DNA of 64,000 nucleotides, from NCBI RefSeq assembly GCF_902713425.1, contig NC_081196.1:1073591-1137590 (forward strand), read 5' to 3'. Source of the DNA: Acipenser ruthenus (taxonomy: Eukaryota; Chordata; Actinopteri; Acipenseriformes; Acipenseridae). The notes beneath the pieces were generated by a model. The model ran no database searches. It had not been told where the DNA came from and saw only the letters and a program-made list of their open reading frames with translations. Of the stretch, positions 23,704 to 35,110 are shown in pieces; position 1 is the first letter of the stretch, and the number at the start of each line of letters is the position of its first letter. A program made the translations under genes and the position numbers.

Positions 23704-23756
<53 letters not shown>
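23704..23756 (+). repeat. (AAT)n microsatellite
   Basis: About 17 perfect trinucleotide units, just downstream of the candidate KLHL35 leader exon. Confidence 0.95.
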
Positions 23757-23757
<1 letters not shown>

Positions 23758-24551
23758 TGTATTTGTTATGTTCACATCACAAATAATACAATTAGGAAAG
23801 TCTGCGCCCCTGCAGAAATACTGGGTGCTATAAGAACAATAGAGAGGAGATTCACAAAATGTGCTTCGTTTCCCTTGCAAATGTGTCACATTATCAGGCG
23901 AGCCCGGCTGAGCTCATGCAATTCATCTATAATTCACGGACTGCAAGCCATGTGTTCTCAGATTGGGTCGTATTTATTGGCTGCACACAGTGCAGTCTGT
24001 TCCGTGATTTGTCTCTGAATAAACGTGTGCGCATTTGACATATTTTGTAAATAAATAAAATCATAAATACAAAGAAAAAGGTCATTTATTCTGTTCCCTG
24101 TAGTTCATTGTGGGGATTCGTATTTCCGCTAAGAAGGCAAATACATGAGGAATACGGTAAACGAACTTTCCCAGCTAGTTCAGCTGCTACCTGTACGGAG
24201 CAGTCCAGTACTCTGAGCCCAAAACACAACCCAAACAAACAGGAAACCACATCAAATAAAGAGCGCTTCCTAATATCAAGCGAGGCTGGTAAATACCGTG
24301 GCTACACAAGAAAATGTCTGCTCTTGTTTCTTGAAAAGTAGATGTGCATCTATGTATTTGTTTTTTTCTGGTAAAATATTGTAGTGAGAAAAAAAAATGT
24401 AATTCATCAAACTCAACTTAAGTTAAAAAAACACCCCAGTCTTTAAATAGCTTTGTAAATAGAGTCTGGTATTAGAGTGGAAAATAACAATGCTGTAGCG
24501 ATTTGTTGATATCACAGTAATTCCATTTCTTGTTAATCTCCCGTTAGGAGA

Positions 24552-24709
24552 TTAATAAGGACCTCTACAGAGAAACCCATCATTCCTTTACAAGTTAATA
24601 AGAACCTCTACAGAGAAACCCATCATTCCTTTCAAGTTAATAAAAACCTCTACAGAGAAACCCACCATTCCTTTCAAGTTAATAAAAATCTCTACAGAGA
24701 AACCCTAAG
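24552..24709 (+). repeat. four-copy 42-43-bp tandem repeat before the KLHL35 start codon
   Basis: The core cctctacagagaaaccca recurs at spacings of 43, 42 and 42 bp, with AG dinucleotides ending at 24570, 24613, 24655 and 24697. The linker is caagttaataaaaa. The last copy runs directly into the ATG at 24711. Each core resembles a 3' splice site (ctctacag/agaaac), so the last could be the acceptor of the first coding exon. Confidence 0.85.
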
Positions 24710-24710
24710 A

Positions 24711-25561
24711 ATGGGGTTTGGAAACTCGGGGGAGCCCCAGGTGGAGCAGAGTAAGCACGTGGAGTTCTGCTCTGGACCGTGCCACGCTGAACTGATCCTC
24801 CAGACCCTGAACACCTACCGGCAAAGTGGACTCTTCACTGACGTGGTCCTCCTGGCCGGCATGGAGGAGTTCCCCTGCCACCGGGCCACTCTGTCAGCCA
24901 ACAGTGCTTACTTCCGAGCCATGTTCCACGGCAGCTTGAAGGAGAGCAGGCAGGACTCGGTGAAGATCCCGGGAATCTCTCCCTGCACCATGGAGACCCT
25001 GCTGAACTTCATGTATGAGGGCAAAGCGGACATCCAGGAGGAGAGCGTGGAGAAGCTTTTCCAGGCGTCTGATCTGCTTCAGGTCACCGTGCTCCGCGAT
25101 GCCTGCGTGGAGTTTCTGGAGAAGCGCGTTGATCATTCCAACTGCCTGGGCATCCTGGGCTTCGCCAGGTCTTTCTTCATCCAGTCCCTGAGCGAGCAGT
25201 GCCAGGCCCTCGTCTTCAGGGACTTTGCCGAGGTGAGCCAGCACGAAGAGTTCCTGCTGCTGTCCCAGGAGGAGCTGGCTGCCTTCCTGTCCAGCGAGCA
25301 GCTGGCGGTCGAGCGGGAGGAGATCGTCCTGGAGGCCGTGCTGAAGTGGGTGCACCACGACGCCCCCTGCAGGCAGGGAGCTCTGAAGGAGCTGCTCGGG
25401 CTGGTCAGGCTCCCGCTGCTGGACCCTGTCTATTTCTTTAATAAGGTGGAAACAGACGACGTCATCCAGGACTCCCGAGACTGTCGGCCGTTGCTTCTGG
25501 AAGCCAGGAAGTATCATGTGTTAGGGAACGAAGTGAGGTCTCCAAGAACACACCCAAGAAG
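24711..25561 (+). CDS. KLHL35: KLHL35 coding exon 1 (BTB and BACK)
   Basis: These 851 nt start at the ATG in ctaagaATGGGG and end at an AAG/GTATGA donor (phase 2). The exon is GC-rich, unlike the AT-rich DNA around it. The ATG is chosen because the distance to the conserved GPCHA block matches the human protein. Confidence 0.93.
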
Positions 25562-28500
25562 GTATGATGACTCTACCACTGACACTATTGTTAAGTGTAG
25601 TGTATTACAATGCACCTTTACCTACGAGAAGAGCCATGTCCTTGCAGGCTTCCTTCTCGTAACTGTTTATTAAAAATGCAGTGTGAGCTTGGTTCTCAAA
25701 GCTATTTACTCCAAAATGTTGTTAGAATGATTTTTCAGACAGTAAACATGCACCCAGTAAAACTCCAATCAGAATTAAACAATGCAGATCTTTAATTTAG
25801 GGTCTGATTTTGTTTCTTATGTCATGCAGCTATCAATCTGGAGTAAGCAGTTTTCAGAATCTAGCATTCTGTAAAGAGAAATGCATTGATTGGTGCTAAA
25901 GATGACAAGTGAAAATACAGCATGGTACACTCCCCTGTGTTTTGCGAGAGACCTGGAATGATTACGGTATAGTTTGTTTTCCGTGGCTGCAGTACACTAA
26001 TGTTTGCCTGTGTGTCTCCAGTTTTACAGGGCTGTCTGAGATTATTGCAGTGATTGGAGGTTGTGATAAAAAGGGCTTCACACAGCTCTCATTTACTGAG
26101 AAGTACAACCCTGAAACTACAGAGTGGGTCTCCGCTGCCAGCATCCCCGGCTACTCCAAGTCAGAGTTTGCTGCTTGCACTCTTCAGAATGACATTTACA
26201 TCTCAGGTGAGCGTCGTGTTATACTGTACTATTGCACTCTTTAGAATGACATTTACAAAGGGTTGTGTTTAATTGTCCTTCCCTCTTTGAAGGTGGCCAC
26301 TACAACAGCAGTGACGTGTGGAGGTACATCTCTCAGCTGGACGCCTGGGTTAGAGTTGCCTCCCTAATTAAAGGCAGATGGAGGCACAAGATGGCTACAC
26401 TCCAGGGCAGGGTAATGTTCACACCATGTGTTATACAGTGTATTTGCTTTCTAGAGTCAAAAAACTCAACAAAGCGAAAACTCAGGGAGCAAAGTGGGGT
26501 TTACAGATACTGTTTCCAGGAACGATGCACCATCTGACCAGGAGCTGGAGCAGTTTGAGGTTAGTCTTGTGTGGTCACGGGATGTGTGTTTTCAGGAGCT
26601 GGAGCAGTTTGAGGTTAGTCTTGTGTGATCACGGGATGTGTGTTTTCAGGAGCTGGAGCAGTTTGAGGTTAGTCTTGTGTGATCACGGGATGTGTGTTTT
26701 CAGGAGCTGGAGCAGTTTGAGGTTAGTCTTGTGTGATCACGGGATGTGTGTTTTCAGGAGCTGGAGCAGTTTGAGGTTAGTCTTGTGTGAGGTTAGTCTT
26801 GTATGATCACGGGATGTGTGTTTTCATCACTCCTGTGTTGCAAATTTGTTGCCGTTATTTAAAACTATAAGACGTTGATTTGCCAACCGAAGGCAAGTGA
26901 AGGCAAGCAAAGGGATGATTAAAAGATGGCTTTTTCCGTGTGTTCTTTAACTAGCGGTGTGTTTGTTTTTGTTTAGCCATCTTATAATAAGCAAGTGACA
27001 GCTGGCTAGCTGGTGGACAATCAAACTAAGTGGGCTGGAGAGGCTGATGTTTCATGTTGCAAAACCGTCAAAAAAATAAATCCCTGCTGTTTTCCTAGCG
27101 TGCATGTTGTGGTTGTTGCTGAAGCCGTGATTCCTCTACAGAGCTGCTGGCTCGCTCCCTACGGTTTGAGAGCGGAAATGGTGGAAAAGTTTGTGTTTCC
27201 GTGGTCAGACTTTTTAATTTCAGTCAGGCTTTTTTTTTTGTTTCGTTAACTTTCTCAACAGAACATCTTCTGAAGCTGGTTCAGGTGTTCTATATACATG
27301 TTTATAGTGCGGCTGGCGAAAGCTCCTCTACACTTTTCTCTCTTCTGTCTTACGAAGCTTGCTCGAGTGCTCTGTCAGAAACAAGGGGGGGATGTTGAAC
27401 AATAAAGAAAAACACAATAAAAAGGAGACCCTCCACAGCAGTAATGATCCTCCTTGTCTTTCTCTGTGCAGCTGTAAGCTGTCGGTGGGTTTGCACAGCA
27501 GTAATGATCCTCCTTGTCTTTCTCTGTGCAGCTGTATGCTATCGGTTGGTTTGCACAGCAGTAATGATCCTCCTTGTCTTTCTCTGTGCAGCTGTATGCT
27601 GTCGGTGGGTTTGCACAGCAGTAATGATCCTCCTTGTCTTTCTCTGTGCAGCTGTATGCTGTCGGTGGGTTTGCACAGCAGTAATGATCCTCCTTGTCTT
27701 TCTCTGTGCAGCTGTATGCTGTCGGTGGGTTTGCACAGCAGTAATGATCCTCCTTGTCTTTCTCTGTGCAGCTGTATGCTGTCGGTGGGTTTGCACAGCA
27801 GTAATGATCCTCCTTGTCTTTCTCTGTGCAGCTGTAAGCTGTCGGTGGGTTTGCACAGCAGTAATGATCCTCCTTGTCTTTCTCTGTGCAGCTGTATGCT
27901 ATCGGTTGGTTTGCACAGCAGTAATGATCCTCCTTGTCTTTCTCTGTGCAGCTGTATGCTGTCGGTGGGTTTGCACAGCAGTAATGATCCTCCTTGTCTT
28001 TCTCTGTGCAGCTGTATGCTGTCGGTGGGTTTGCACAGCAGTAATGATCCTCCTTGTCTTTCTCTGTGCAGCTGTATGCTGTCGGTGGGTTTGCACAGCA
28101 GTAATGATCCTCCTTGTCTTTCTCTGTGCAGCTGTATGCTGTCGGTGGGTTTGACGGCCTGGACCGAATGGGCAGTGTTGAGCGCTACAGCTCCTTCTCC
28201 AATGAGTGGCTGCCCGTCGCACCTCTTTTGGAGGCGGTGAGCTCAGCTGCGCTTGTGTCCTGTGGAGAGATGCTGTACCTGATCGGAGGAGCAGTGAATG
28301 ACTTCTCCAACACCAACAAGGTAACTGAGACCACTAGCACAGCAGCTATATAGCGATCCTTTATACTTCAGTACAGGCTCAGACAATAGGACTGGCAAAG
28401 AACCCAGTATTAATATATAAGGAGTCTGATTAAAGAAACTATGCATCGCAATTCAAAATTTTAAACAATGAATGCATTAAAATACATTATATTATCATTT

Positions 28501-29326
28501 TGTAAAAAGTTGTTGGGAACTTGATGTGGGGACTTTAAGCGTACCATTCTAATGGTAGCCCATTCCATTGTATCTGTCCACGTGCTGCCATTACCCGAAA
28601 GTACAGAACCAATGCATTTCCTGTAGAAGATCATTTTGTAAGCTCCAACTTTTGGGGGACTGTTTGGAAACAGTAAGTGAAGGACAATGCTTCCCTGAGA
28701 TGGATTTTAGGAGTGCTACTGTGTTGGGGTGTCATTGTCCACTTCATCCATAACATCCATGGTTTTATTAATTTCAATGTAATCTCACGACAGGTGCAGT
28801 GCTATGATCCCGTGGAAAACCAATGGGCTTATGTGAGCCCTGCTCCTTTTACTCTACGCTGCATAAATGCGGTTTCCTTTAATGGCACCATATACGTGAT
28901 GGGTGGACTCGTGGATAAGATCTACAGTTACAGCCCGAAGATGGACGTATGGAGTGAAGTTGCAACGTTGCCTGGATCGGTGGTAAGCAGGAATAGTTTT
29001 CTATTTTGTTACCGAATAGGGCTGACCCATAGCGCCATTACTGTGGGGTGACACTCATGTAGAAAGAAAAATAACGTAACGTCAAAATACAAAATGAAAG
29101 CTGATCCCCGATCACTGCCCTTGCCTTCCCCACACAGGAGAGCTGTGGTGTGACGGTGTGCAATGCCAGGATTTACATCCTTGGAGGGAGAGACAAAAGC
29201 GGCATTGGCATCGACCGGGTCCACAGCCTTGACCCTTCCACGGGAGAGCTCACCGAAGAGCCACCGATGTCACGCTGTGTGAGTTACCACGGCTGTGTCA
29301 CCATCACCCAGCACGTCAAGAGGTGA
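24711..29326 (+). CDS. KLHL35: KLHL35, BTB-BACK-Kelch protein, six coding exons
   Basis: Join 24711..25561, 26022..26206, 26293..26411, 28132..28320, 28794..28982, 29138..29326. The total is 1722 nt, 573 aa (human KLHL35 is 583 aa), and all phases close. The N-terminus ([20 protein letters not shown]) matches human AGPCHAQRVLQALNAYRRSG. BTB is at about residues 41-137, BACK at about 142-245, followed by six kelch blades with the GG pairs VIGGC, ISGGH, VGGFDG, LIGGA, MGGLV and LGGRD. The C-terminus, [12 protein letters not shown], matches human HGCVTIIQSLGR. Proteins of this architecture usually link substrates to CUL3 ubiquitin ligases; KLHL35's own substrate is not known to me. Tandem arrays surround the start codon and the exon 4 acceptor (see separate entries). 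The 5' UTR exon is uncertain. Confidence 0.95.
26022..26206 (+). CDS. KLHL35: KLHL35 coding exon 2 (kelch 1)
   Basis: 185 nt between acceptor gtctccag and donor CAG/GTGAGC. It encodes [15 protein letters not shown] to NDIYISG, entering in phase 2 and leaving in phase 1. A 24-bp stretch near its end (cactctt.agaatgacattta) recurs just downstream at about 26235-26258, a small local duplication across the donor region. Confidence 0.93.
26293..26411 (+). CDS. KLHL35: KLHL35 coding exon 3 (kelch 2)
   Basis: 119 nt between acceptor tttgaag and donor AGG/GTAATG. It encodes GHYNSSDVW to [14 protein letters not shown], ending in phase 0. The human counterpart reads GHINSHDVW and [14 protein letters not shown]. 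Confidence 0.93.
26540..26826 (+). repeat. 54-bp tandem array in KLHL35 intron 3
   Basis: About 5.3 copies of a 54-bp unit; caggagctgg recurs at 26540, 26594, 26648, 26702 and 26756. Every unit contains tgtgttttcag, 18 nt (gagctggagcagtttgag) and gttagt: an acceptor-like site, a mini-exon-like block and a donor-like site. The length is a multiple of 3, which explains the long repetitive open frame here. I do not consider that frame a gene. Confidence 0.9.
27430..28151 (+). repeat. 12 x 60-bp tandem array spanning the KLHL35 intron 3/exon 4 acceptor
   Basis: Twelve exact-length 60-bp units. Each contains cacagcagtaatgatcctcc, a pyrimidine tract, tctctgtgcag, and the first 22 nt of exon 4 (ctgtatgctgtcggtggg plus tttg). 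Variants repeat with period six: ctgtaagct in units 1 and 7, atcggttgg in units 2 and 8. The array is therefore two copies of a 360-bp six-unit block. Long open frames through it (236 and 293 codons) come from the 60-bp periodicity and are in other frames than kelch. Confidence 0.95.
28132..28320 (+). CDS. KLHL35: KLHL35 coding exon 4 (kelch 3), acceptor is last of twelve copies
   Basis: 189 nt between acceptor tctctgtgcag and donor AAG/GTAACT. It encodes [13 protein letters not shown] to NDFSNTNK, phase 0 at both ends. Its first 22 nt and the preceding acceptor belong to the last unit of a 60-bp tandem array. Upstream copies reach an in-frame TAA 10 codons after their AG, so only this copy gives kelch sequence. 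Confidence 0.93.
28794..28982 (+). CDS. KLHL35: KLHL35 coding exon 5 (kelch 4-5)
   Basis: 189 nt between acceptor cacgacag and donor GTG/GTAAGC, phase 0 at both ends. It encodes [15 protein letters not shown] to VATLPGSV and includes the blade signature YVMGGLVDK. Confidence 0.92.
29138..29326 (+). CDS. KLHL35: KLHL35 coding exon 6 (kelch 6, stop)
   Basis: 189 nt from acceptor cacacag to TGA. It encodes [19 protein letters not shown] to TQHVKR. Exons 4, 5 and 6 are all exactly 189 nt, one kelch-blade length each. Confidence 0.93.
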   Translation, partial: ESCGVTVCNARIYILGGRDKSGIGIDRVHSLDPSTGELTEEPPMSRCVSYHGCVTITQHVKR

Positions 29327-32300
29327 ACTCCTCCTTACTACAGAGACACTTACATATGCACCCGCCCCATCTGTGAACGCTACACTTACATATACACCCG
29401 TCCCATCTGTGAACGCTACACTTACATGGAAATGGTATTTGTGTTTTTTTTGTTGTGTTTGCTGCTCTAGTTCTCAAGACAGTTAACCCTGCTGTATTAC
29501 AGACTTCCCTCTGTGAAGGGGATATAGTGCAGGCACACTTCACACATTTTTTCCATATACCTGGTGAAGCCCTTTTCCAATTGTCACGCACTTAGTAGTA
29601 ACATTTTTATCAGATTTTGTGTCTGTTTGTATATCAATGTATCTGTATATCACACTTCCGGTTTTGCATGCATCTGTAGAACCGGTTATCCAGTTGTCAT
29701 GAAACTTGGTATGAACATTATTTTGTTTCAGTTATTGAGAATATCTGATTCTGGAGCTATAGAGGGGTGTCCATCTGTACGTCTCCCATTTATTTCTTGG
29801 CACATGTTCATAAGGATGTTTTGATAATGGAAGTAAAGTGGTTTTAAATCACTTGGCAAAGATTACAATTACTGTGTCATTTTCTATAGAGTCAGAACCT
29901 GAAACTACCTTAAAAATAGTGTGTTCTGCTGCATTCCCAGAACACAGAGATTATAGGAAGGGCTTCTGTTTTTCGGGTTTTATTAATTGTATTTTCCAGT
30001 GCTTATTGTTAGCTATTTTCGAGTTATATGTAAATCGTTTTTTTTCGGGGCTTTCGTTTTTGATATACTGTGAAATGAAATTAGTGTTTTCGGTTACTTT
30101 CCAAAATATGTATAATAACTCGACAGTACTTGCACACTTAAGTTGTACCTTCTTTCCTTTGCTGTCTTCCACAGTGAAATCCCTATGGTCACAGGCACAT
30201 TCTTCCAGGGTTTTTGTGTGTAGGCATTTTTGTACATTTCACCACAATTCTGTTTTAAATCCTCCGTATTTTAACTGTAATGCAGCTTTAAATCCCGCTA
30301 ACAAGCCTAAATCCTGATTTGTAACTTCGTTTTAAATCTTGCAAGCAGAGTCTCCAATAGAAATGTAGGAATGTGCTGTCACTCAGTAGTTGGGGTGGGC
30401 TTAAAGTATTCAGAACAAATCAATGATAGATACAAGTCAGGAAGGCAGGACATTGTCCAGCAGCACTGGGAAATGTATTTATTATTATTTTTGTAGCAGG
30501 TTTTATTTTTTAATGGGAAAAGGGTAAAGTCAATGTGAATAGATGAACCATTTCCACAGTTTTTCCAGTGTTTTCCGATGTTTATTGGCTATCCACTGAT
30601 TTAATATTTTTTTGTACCGGGGGGGGGTTTTATCAGTTAAAACCGAAAATCAGAAGCCCTAATTATAGTTAACGTATTTGCATTTATTTTATTCCTGCCT
30701 TAAAGTGCCACAGGTTGTACTGTATGCTTGTGAATGTTATGATAGCTTAGTTAGTCCTTCAGGACTTCTTTCTTGGGGTTGACTGCTGACATTGAAACGC
30801 TTGTCATTGATTTTATTCAGTTCCCTTTCGTATTTTGAAAGGTTGATTGCTCATGCACTGTTGTAGGACTGTGGAAACACGCTGTATAGAAGTGGTCTGT
30901 CCGTGTACATACCAGTATCAATACAGGTGTTTATTTCAGCAGCTCTCAAGACTGTGTGGGAGTTGACAGATTGTTTAGTGAGCCACACTTTCTGGAATTC
31001 ATTTTTCCATGTATTCTTTGCGGTCTATTCTGTGAAACTCGTTTAATTGTTTCTGGAGACAAGGAAGCAGCCAGCATGCATCAGGAAGCATTGTTTCTGA
31101 AACATGTTTGCGTGTATGCTGGGTTTAAATACTTCTGCAATGTGTTTCAAGGGTTTATTGTTTCCGTGCTTTGTCTCATATTATATAGGAATGTTATTGC
31201 GTGTATTTGTTTTAATTGTGTGTCTTTGTTCCATTTTATACTAATTCTCACTTGTATTTAAGGATTGCATACATTTACTGTGAATTCCGTGGGATTTGAA
31301 TTATTGTTTAGCCGTTAGACGTGTTAAATGGAATTCCTGCTAATGAGATTTCACATACCGTACCTCAGAGCAGTGCAGCTGAAGTGGGCAAGGAGCCGTA
31401 CCTGAAGAAACTGGAAATCCTGGCAATGTGAAAACAAAACAGCCTGTAATGTGAAAAACGAAACAGTTTGAGAGAAACTTTTCAACGTGAAGCAGCATTA
31501 CACTCTCTCTTTCTATGCTTCATGCGCACTTTGCTTTTAATTGTACAAATGCTTACACTTCAGGAATTCCGTTATGATTTTGTTTCGTGGAATAGGACTG
31601 CTAATAAAAGTCCCTTTTCAGCGGATTGAACTTCTTGGTTGTATCAAGTTAAACCAAGCTCAAAGCGCTTGTTTTTCCTTGAGGTAAAACTATAAATGAT
31701 AGAAATGCAAAATGATATAACACTGATGCAGGCATGCCCTGTGATTTCTTGAAAGGTGAAAAAAGCATTGTCTCTTATTTTTTTTTCTTTTAAAGGGACA
31801 GAACAATATGTTATGTATGTACGCCGTAGTAGAAAGCGTAGCATACGTTATTGCCAGCCTTGTCTCAAGGGTGATTAAAACATACTGGGGTTTGCTGCTG
31901 GGTTTTAAGGGCAATTCAGTTATTTCCTTTAGATTACATTATGTTGTTATTTAACATGTTAATCATACCCTGTCTTAAATAAATTTAGCAACTGTGGGGT
32001 AATAAAATGTTAATATAATGTACTCCTAAGTACCAATAAAAACGATTTTCTAAAACAAAATGATTCTATTCGATTCTATTCTTTTAATTATTCAAAATGC
32101 ATTAATTCAATTACAATGGTTGCATTTATATCTAAAGGCTAGGTTTCTGTTATTCTCACAAATTGCTTTAATGTGGGTTCCTAAAGGTCTGCAGAGCAGC
32201 TGGATGGATCTAAATAGAAATGAATATAGATCTCAATATAACTGTAATACTAACCAGGTATAAAGCATCAGAGTTCTATATAAAGACAGCTCAGTGAACT

Positions 32301-32802
32301 ACACTGACAGTTCTGCAGAAGCAAAGCACAGGTCAGTGAACAGGGTGTCTACAAGAAATTATTTTTAATCTTGGCATTGAATAAATAAATTCAGGCAGTA
32401 CATTTTTAAGCTGAAGGTGGAATAATAAGAAGGATAAACGAATTGCCTATTGTTCAGACTAGGAAAGGCTCTCTATAGGACGCCCCTGTGTTGAGCTGTC
32501 GTTGTGTTTACTGAAACCCAATGTTCCCTGTTTTCTTTTCATAGCTTTATTGTTTATTTTTCAACCCCCCCCCCCCCACTGCAGGTAAGCAGAGTTCTGT
32601 GGAAGTCATGTGATCTGCATTTTCCTGAGAATAGCCTTCTCTGAAACAGAATGCAGCAGAACCACATTATTGTAGCCTTAAGAGGGGGCTGGCCTTAATG
32701 TTGAATACATATTGTATTTCTTCCAGGAAATGAAAACCACAGGATTATTATCATACGATAACACTTTATTGAACATTCTATATGCTTATTATTGTTCAAT
32801 CT

Positions 32803-32803
32803 C

Positions 32804-32885
<82 letters not shown>
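32803..32885 (+). repeat. (ATT)n microsatellite
   Basis: About 27 perfect units, the longest trinucleotide run in the window. Confidence 0.95.
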
Positions 32886-33651
32886 AGCAGACTGTTCTAA
32901 TTCTTCTATTCATATTATTTAATATTTCTATTTATACTTCATGATGCAGAGAGATATTAAAGAGTTTGGTTTTGATGTTTCGCTCTGTATTGTGAAAACC
33001 CTGTTCTCTGTTCCTGTGTGGAAGTGAGTTGGGGAAGCATATTAGGGTTGCACAATACTCCTCCTATGGTGTTCAATGCACAGCACAACGCTACCGAGGA
33101 GTCTTCTCCGAAGATTGTTTCGCTGGTACAGTTAGTAAACATGGCAAATAATGATCAGCAGAAACAACAGAGAATCACAGAGCGCACACATGAGCGTATA
33201 CTAATCACATTTAATATTAATATTAGGAGAATGTACAGTAGATGGATAGAAGATCCTTTTAAAATGGGTACAATAAACGAACACCAGAGTTAAAACCCCC
33301 TTCTCGGATGAGGGTGTACCTCAGTGACTGATTCTATGCCTGCAGTAGCTGCCTTCTCTCAGTATGACAATGAAAACGAGGACAATGGGCTGATGCAGCT
33401 ACCCCCCAGATAGCAGTCCCTGTGCACCGCCATGCAGCTCATTTGAAATGTATCTCATACTGGTCTGGAGCTGCTGAGCTCCATTAAACTCTGAATGATC
33501 AAGCGCTCCGTGCAGCTGGGGCTGTCTGGATCATGGTCTCTGGAGAAATCGTTTTAATTACTGATGAGGGTTTGCCTTTTGAGTCAGTGCTAGTCCACTG
33601 CTCTGCCCAGGACTGCTACATGCTTAACAAACCAAGATTCTAACTGTGCAT

Positions 33652-33772
33652 GATTCAGGTAGAATCAAACCATGCAACCACGGTGCAGGATTCAGGTAGG
33701 ATCAAACAGTGCAACCACGGTGCAGGATTCAGGTAGGATCAAACAGTGCAACCACGGAGCAGGATTCAGGTA
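33652..33772 (+). repeat. 37-bp tandem repeat, 3.3 copies
   Basis: gattcaggtaggatcaaaca followed by gtgcaaccacggtgcag; the spacing is a constant 37 bp. Confidence 0.88.
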
Positions 33773-34070
33773 GTGAAAATATGGTATAAAGGGTTATAAA
33801 TGTACTAAAGGTTGGTTGCTGGGAGAGTATTTTTAAAAGTTTGTAACGTCCCACCCCCGGCACTTTTGTATATTAAAACAAAAGAAAGTCTGTTTGGCCT
33901 TGCATTCACTTCTCAAATAGGTACACCAACCTTAATTTGTAGATTGAAGTCCCAGAGACCAATTGGTCGCACACTCAAAAATAGGACAGGATTTTAAAAA
34001 ATATTTTCTTAATTTTATTAGTTAAAACATGTTTATACTAAAACAAGCAAACAAACAAAAGAATAGTAGG

Positions 34071-34122
34071 ACTACGCGTTTCAACACAACAGGTCTTCGT
34101 CTGTTGTGTTGAAATGCGTAGT
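34071..34122. repeat. 22-bp hairpin with 8-nt loop
   Basis: actacgcgtttcaacacaac plus ag, loop gtcttcgt, then the complement with one mismatch (G-T pair in RNA). Similar cgcgtttc/gaagac motifs occur in some vertebrate repeats, so it is probably part of a transposon. Confidence 0.85.
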
Positions 34123-34889
34123 TTCCTTGACAAGAAAAAGCTTGAACTTGACCTCCCTCCCTCCCTCCCTCTGCAGGTCTCCAGTGAAATTCAGTATGAT
34201 AAACACTACAGGTAAACAGATGTGTCATGTGATCTGCATCATCTTGAGAACAGCCAGTGGAATCGTATCCTTCATGGAAACACAATCGCTTAATACTGAA
34301 AATGCCTTGAATTTCTTCTAAGAAATATAAACCACAGGATTATTATTTAAACAGTTCCTAGTTTAACCGATTTTATTTAAATGATTAACACTTTCTTGAG
34401 CGGTGTAACTGACTGATGTTGTATTTATTTTTTAATAAATGCTCAAGAAGTCTAGAGAAAAACTAAACAGGTGTTCCCTTGTACAAGAACAATGTGAACT
34501 CCCAGCAGTACAGTAAAGAGTACAACGGGGAGAGTCCATTTTGGTCTTCACTAATAGCCTGCAGTAATAGCTATAAAAAAAAAATACTATTAAAAAAGTC
34601 TAGTGTCCATCTGCCACATGATTTCCTGAACTTGATCTACTAGCTCTGTTCACTTCATGGAAATCCTTAAAATGATCTTCATCCCAAATTAACCCAAATT
34701 ACCTTAATACATTGTCAATTAGTAGTGTTTACAATCATAGACTGTTCTGGGTTTTTCAGTTCCTAAACTTACCTACATAACCTGGAAAAAAAGGCATCTG
34801 TTTTCTAGCTCTGTGGTCTTGGAATAACCCAGGAAGAACTGAAACTTACTGTTTTGATACCTTTAGGAGTTTAAATACAATCTGTGTAG

Positions 34890-35108
34890 CCGAGCCATGC
34901 TTTTGCTTTGGCCGGCGCTCCTGAATTGTTTCTTGTAATTTGATGAACTTGTTTGCTTTGGTTGTGCTCATTCAATGTGTGAGTTGTTTTGTATGTTTTA
35001 TTATATAAGCCATCTTCTTGACCAGGTCTCCCTCAAAAAAGAGATTTTAATCTTAAGGGGACTTTCCTGGTTAAATTAAAATAAATGAATAAATAAATAA
35101 ATAAAGCT
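34890..35108 (+). mobile_element. LINE 3' tail fragment
   Basis: Contains gaccaggtctccctcaaaaa, gagattttaatct and ggactttcctggttaaat followed by (AAAT)n, a 3' end seen in several fish non-LTR retrotransposons. The element is 5'-truncated; the clade is not assigned. Confidence 0.55.
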
Positions 35109-35110
35109 TA

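Larger units (their letters stand above)
29327..34889. other. KLHL35 3' flank and intergenic DNA
   Basis: No coding exon recognised. AATAAA hexamers occur near 31600, 31980 and 32033, any of which could end a long KLHL35 3' UTR. Simple repeats and the hairpin are listed separately. Confidence 0.45.

Noticed and set aside
24894-25517. 207-codon frame on the minus strand
   Set aside because: Antisense shadow of the GC-rich KLHL35 BTB/BACK exon.
27359-28240. Open frame of 293 codons (and one of 236) with repeating [14 protein letters not shown] or [11 protein letters not shown] motifs
   Set aside because: It is a by-product of a 60-bp tandem repeat, in frames other than kelch, with splice-site sequence in each unit.
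33018-33293. 91-codon frame near agggttgcacaatac
   Set aside because: It hints at a transposon end, but there is no recognisable domain or boundary to support a call.
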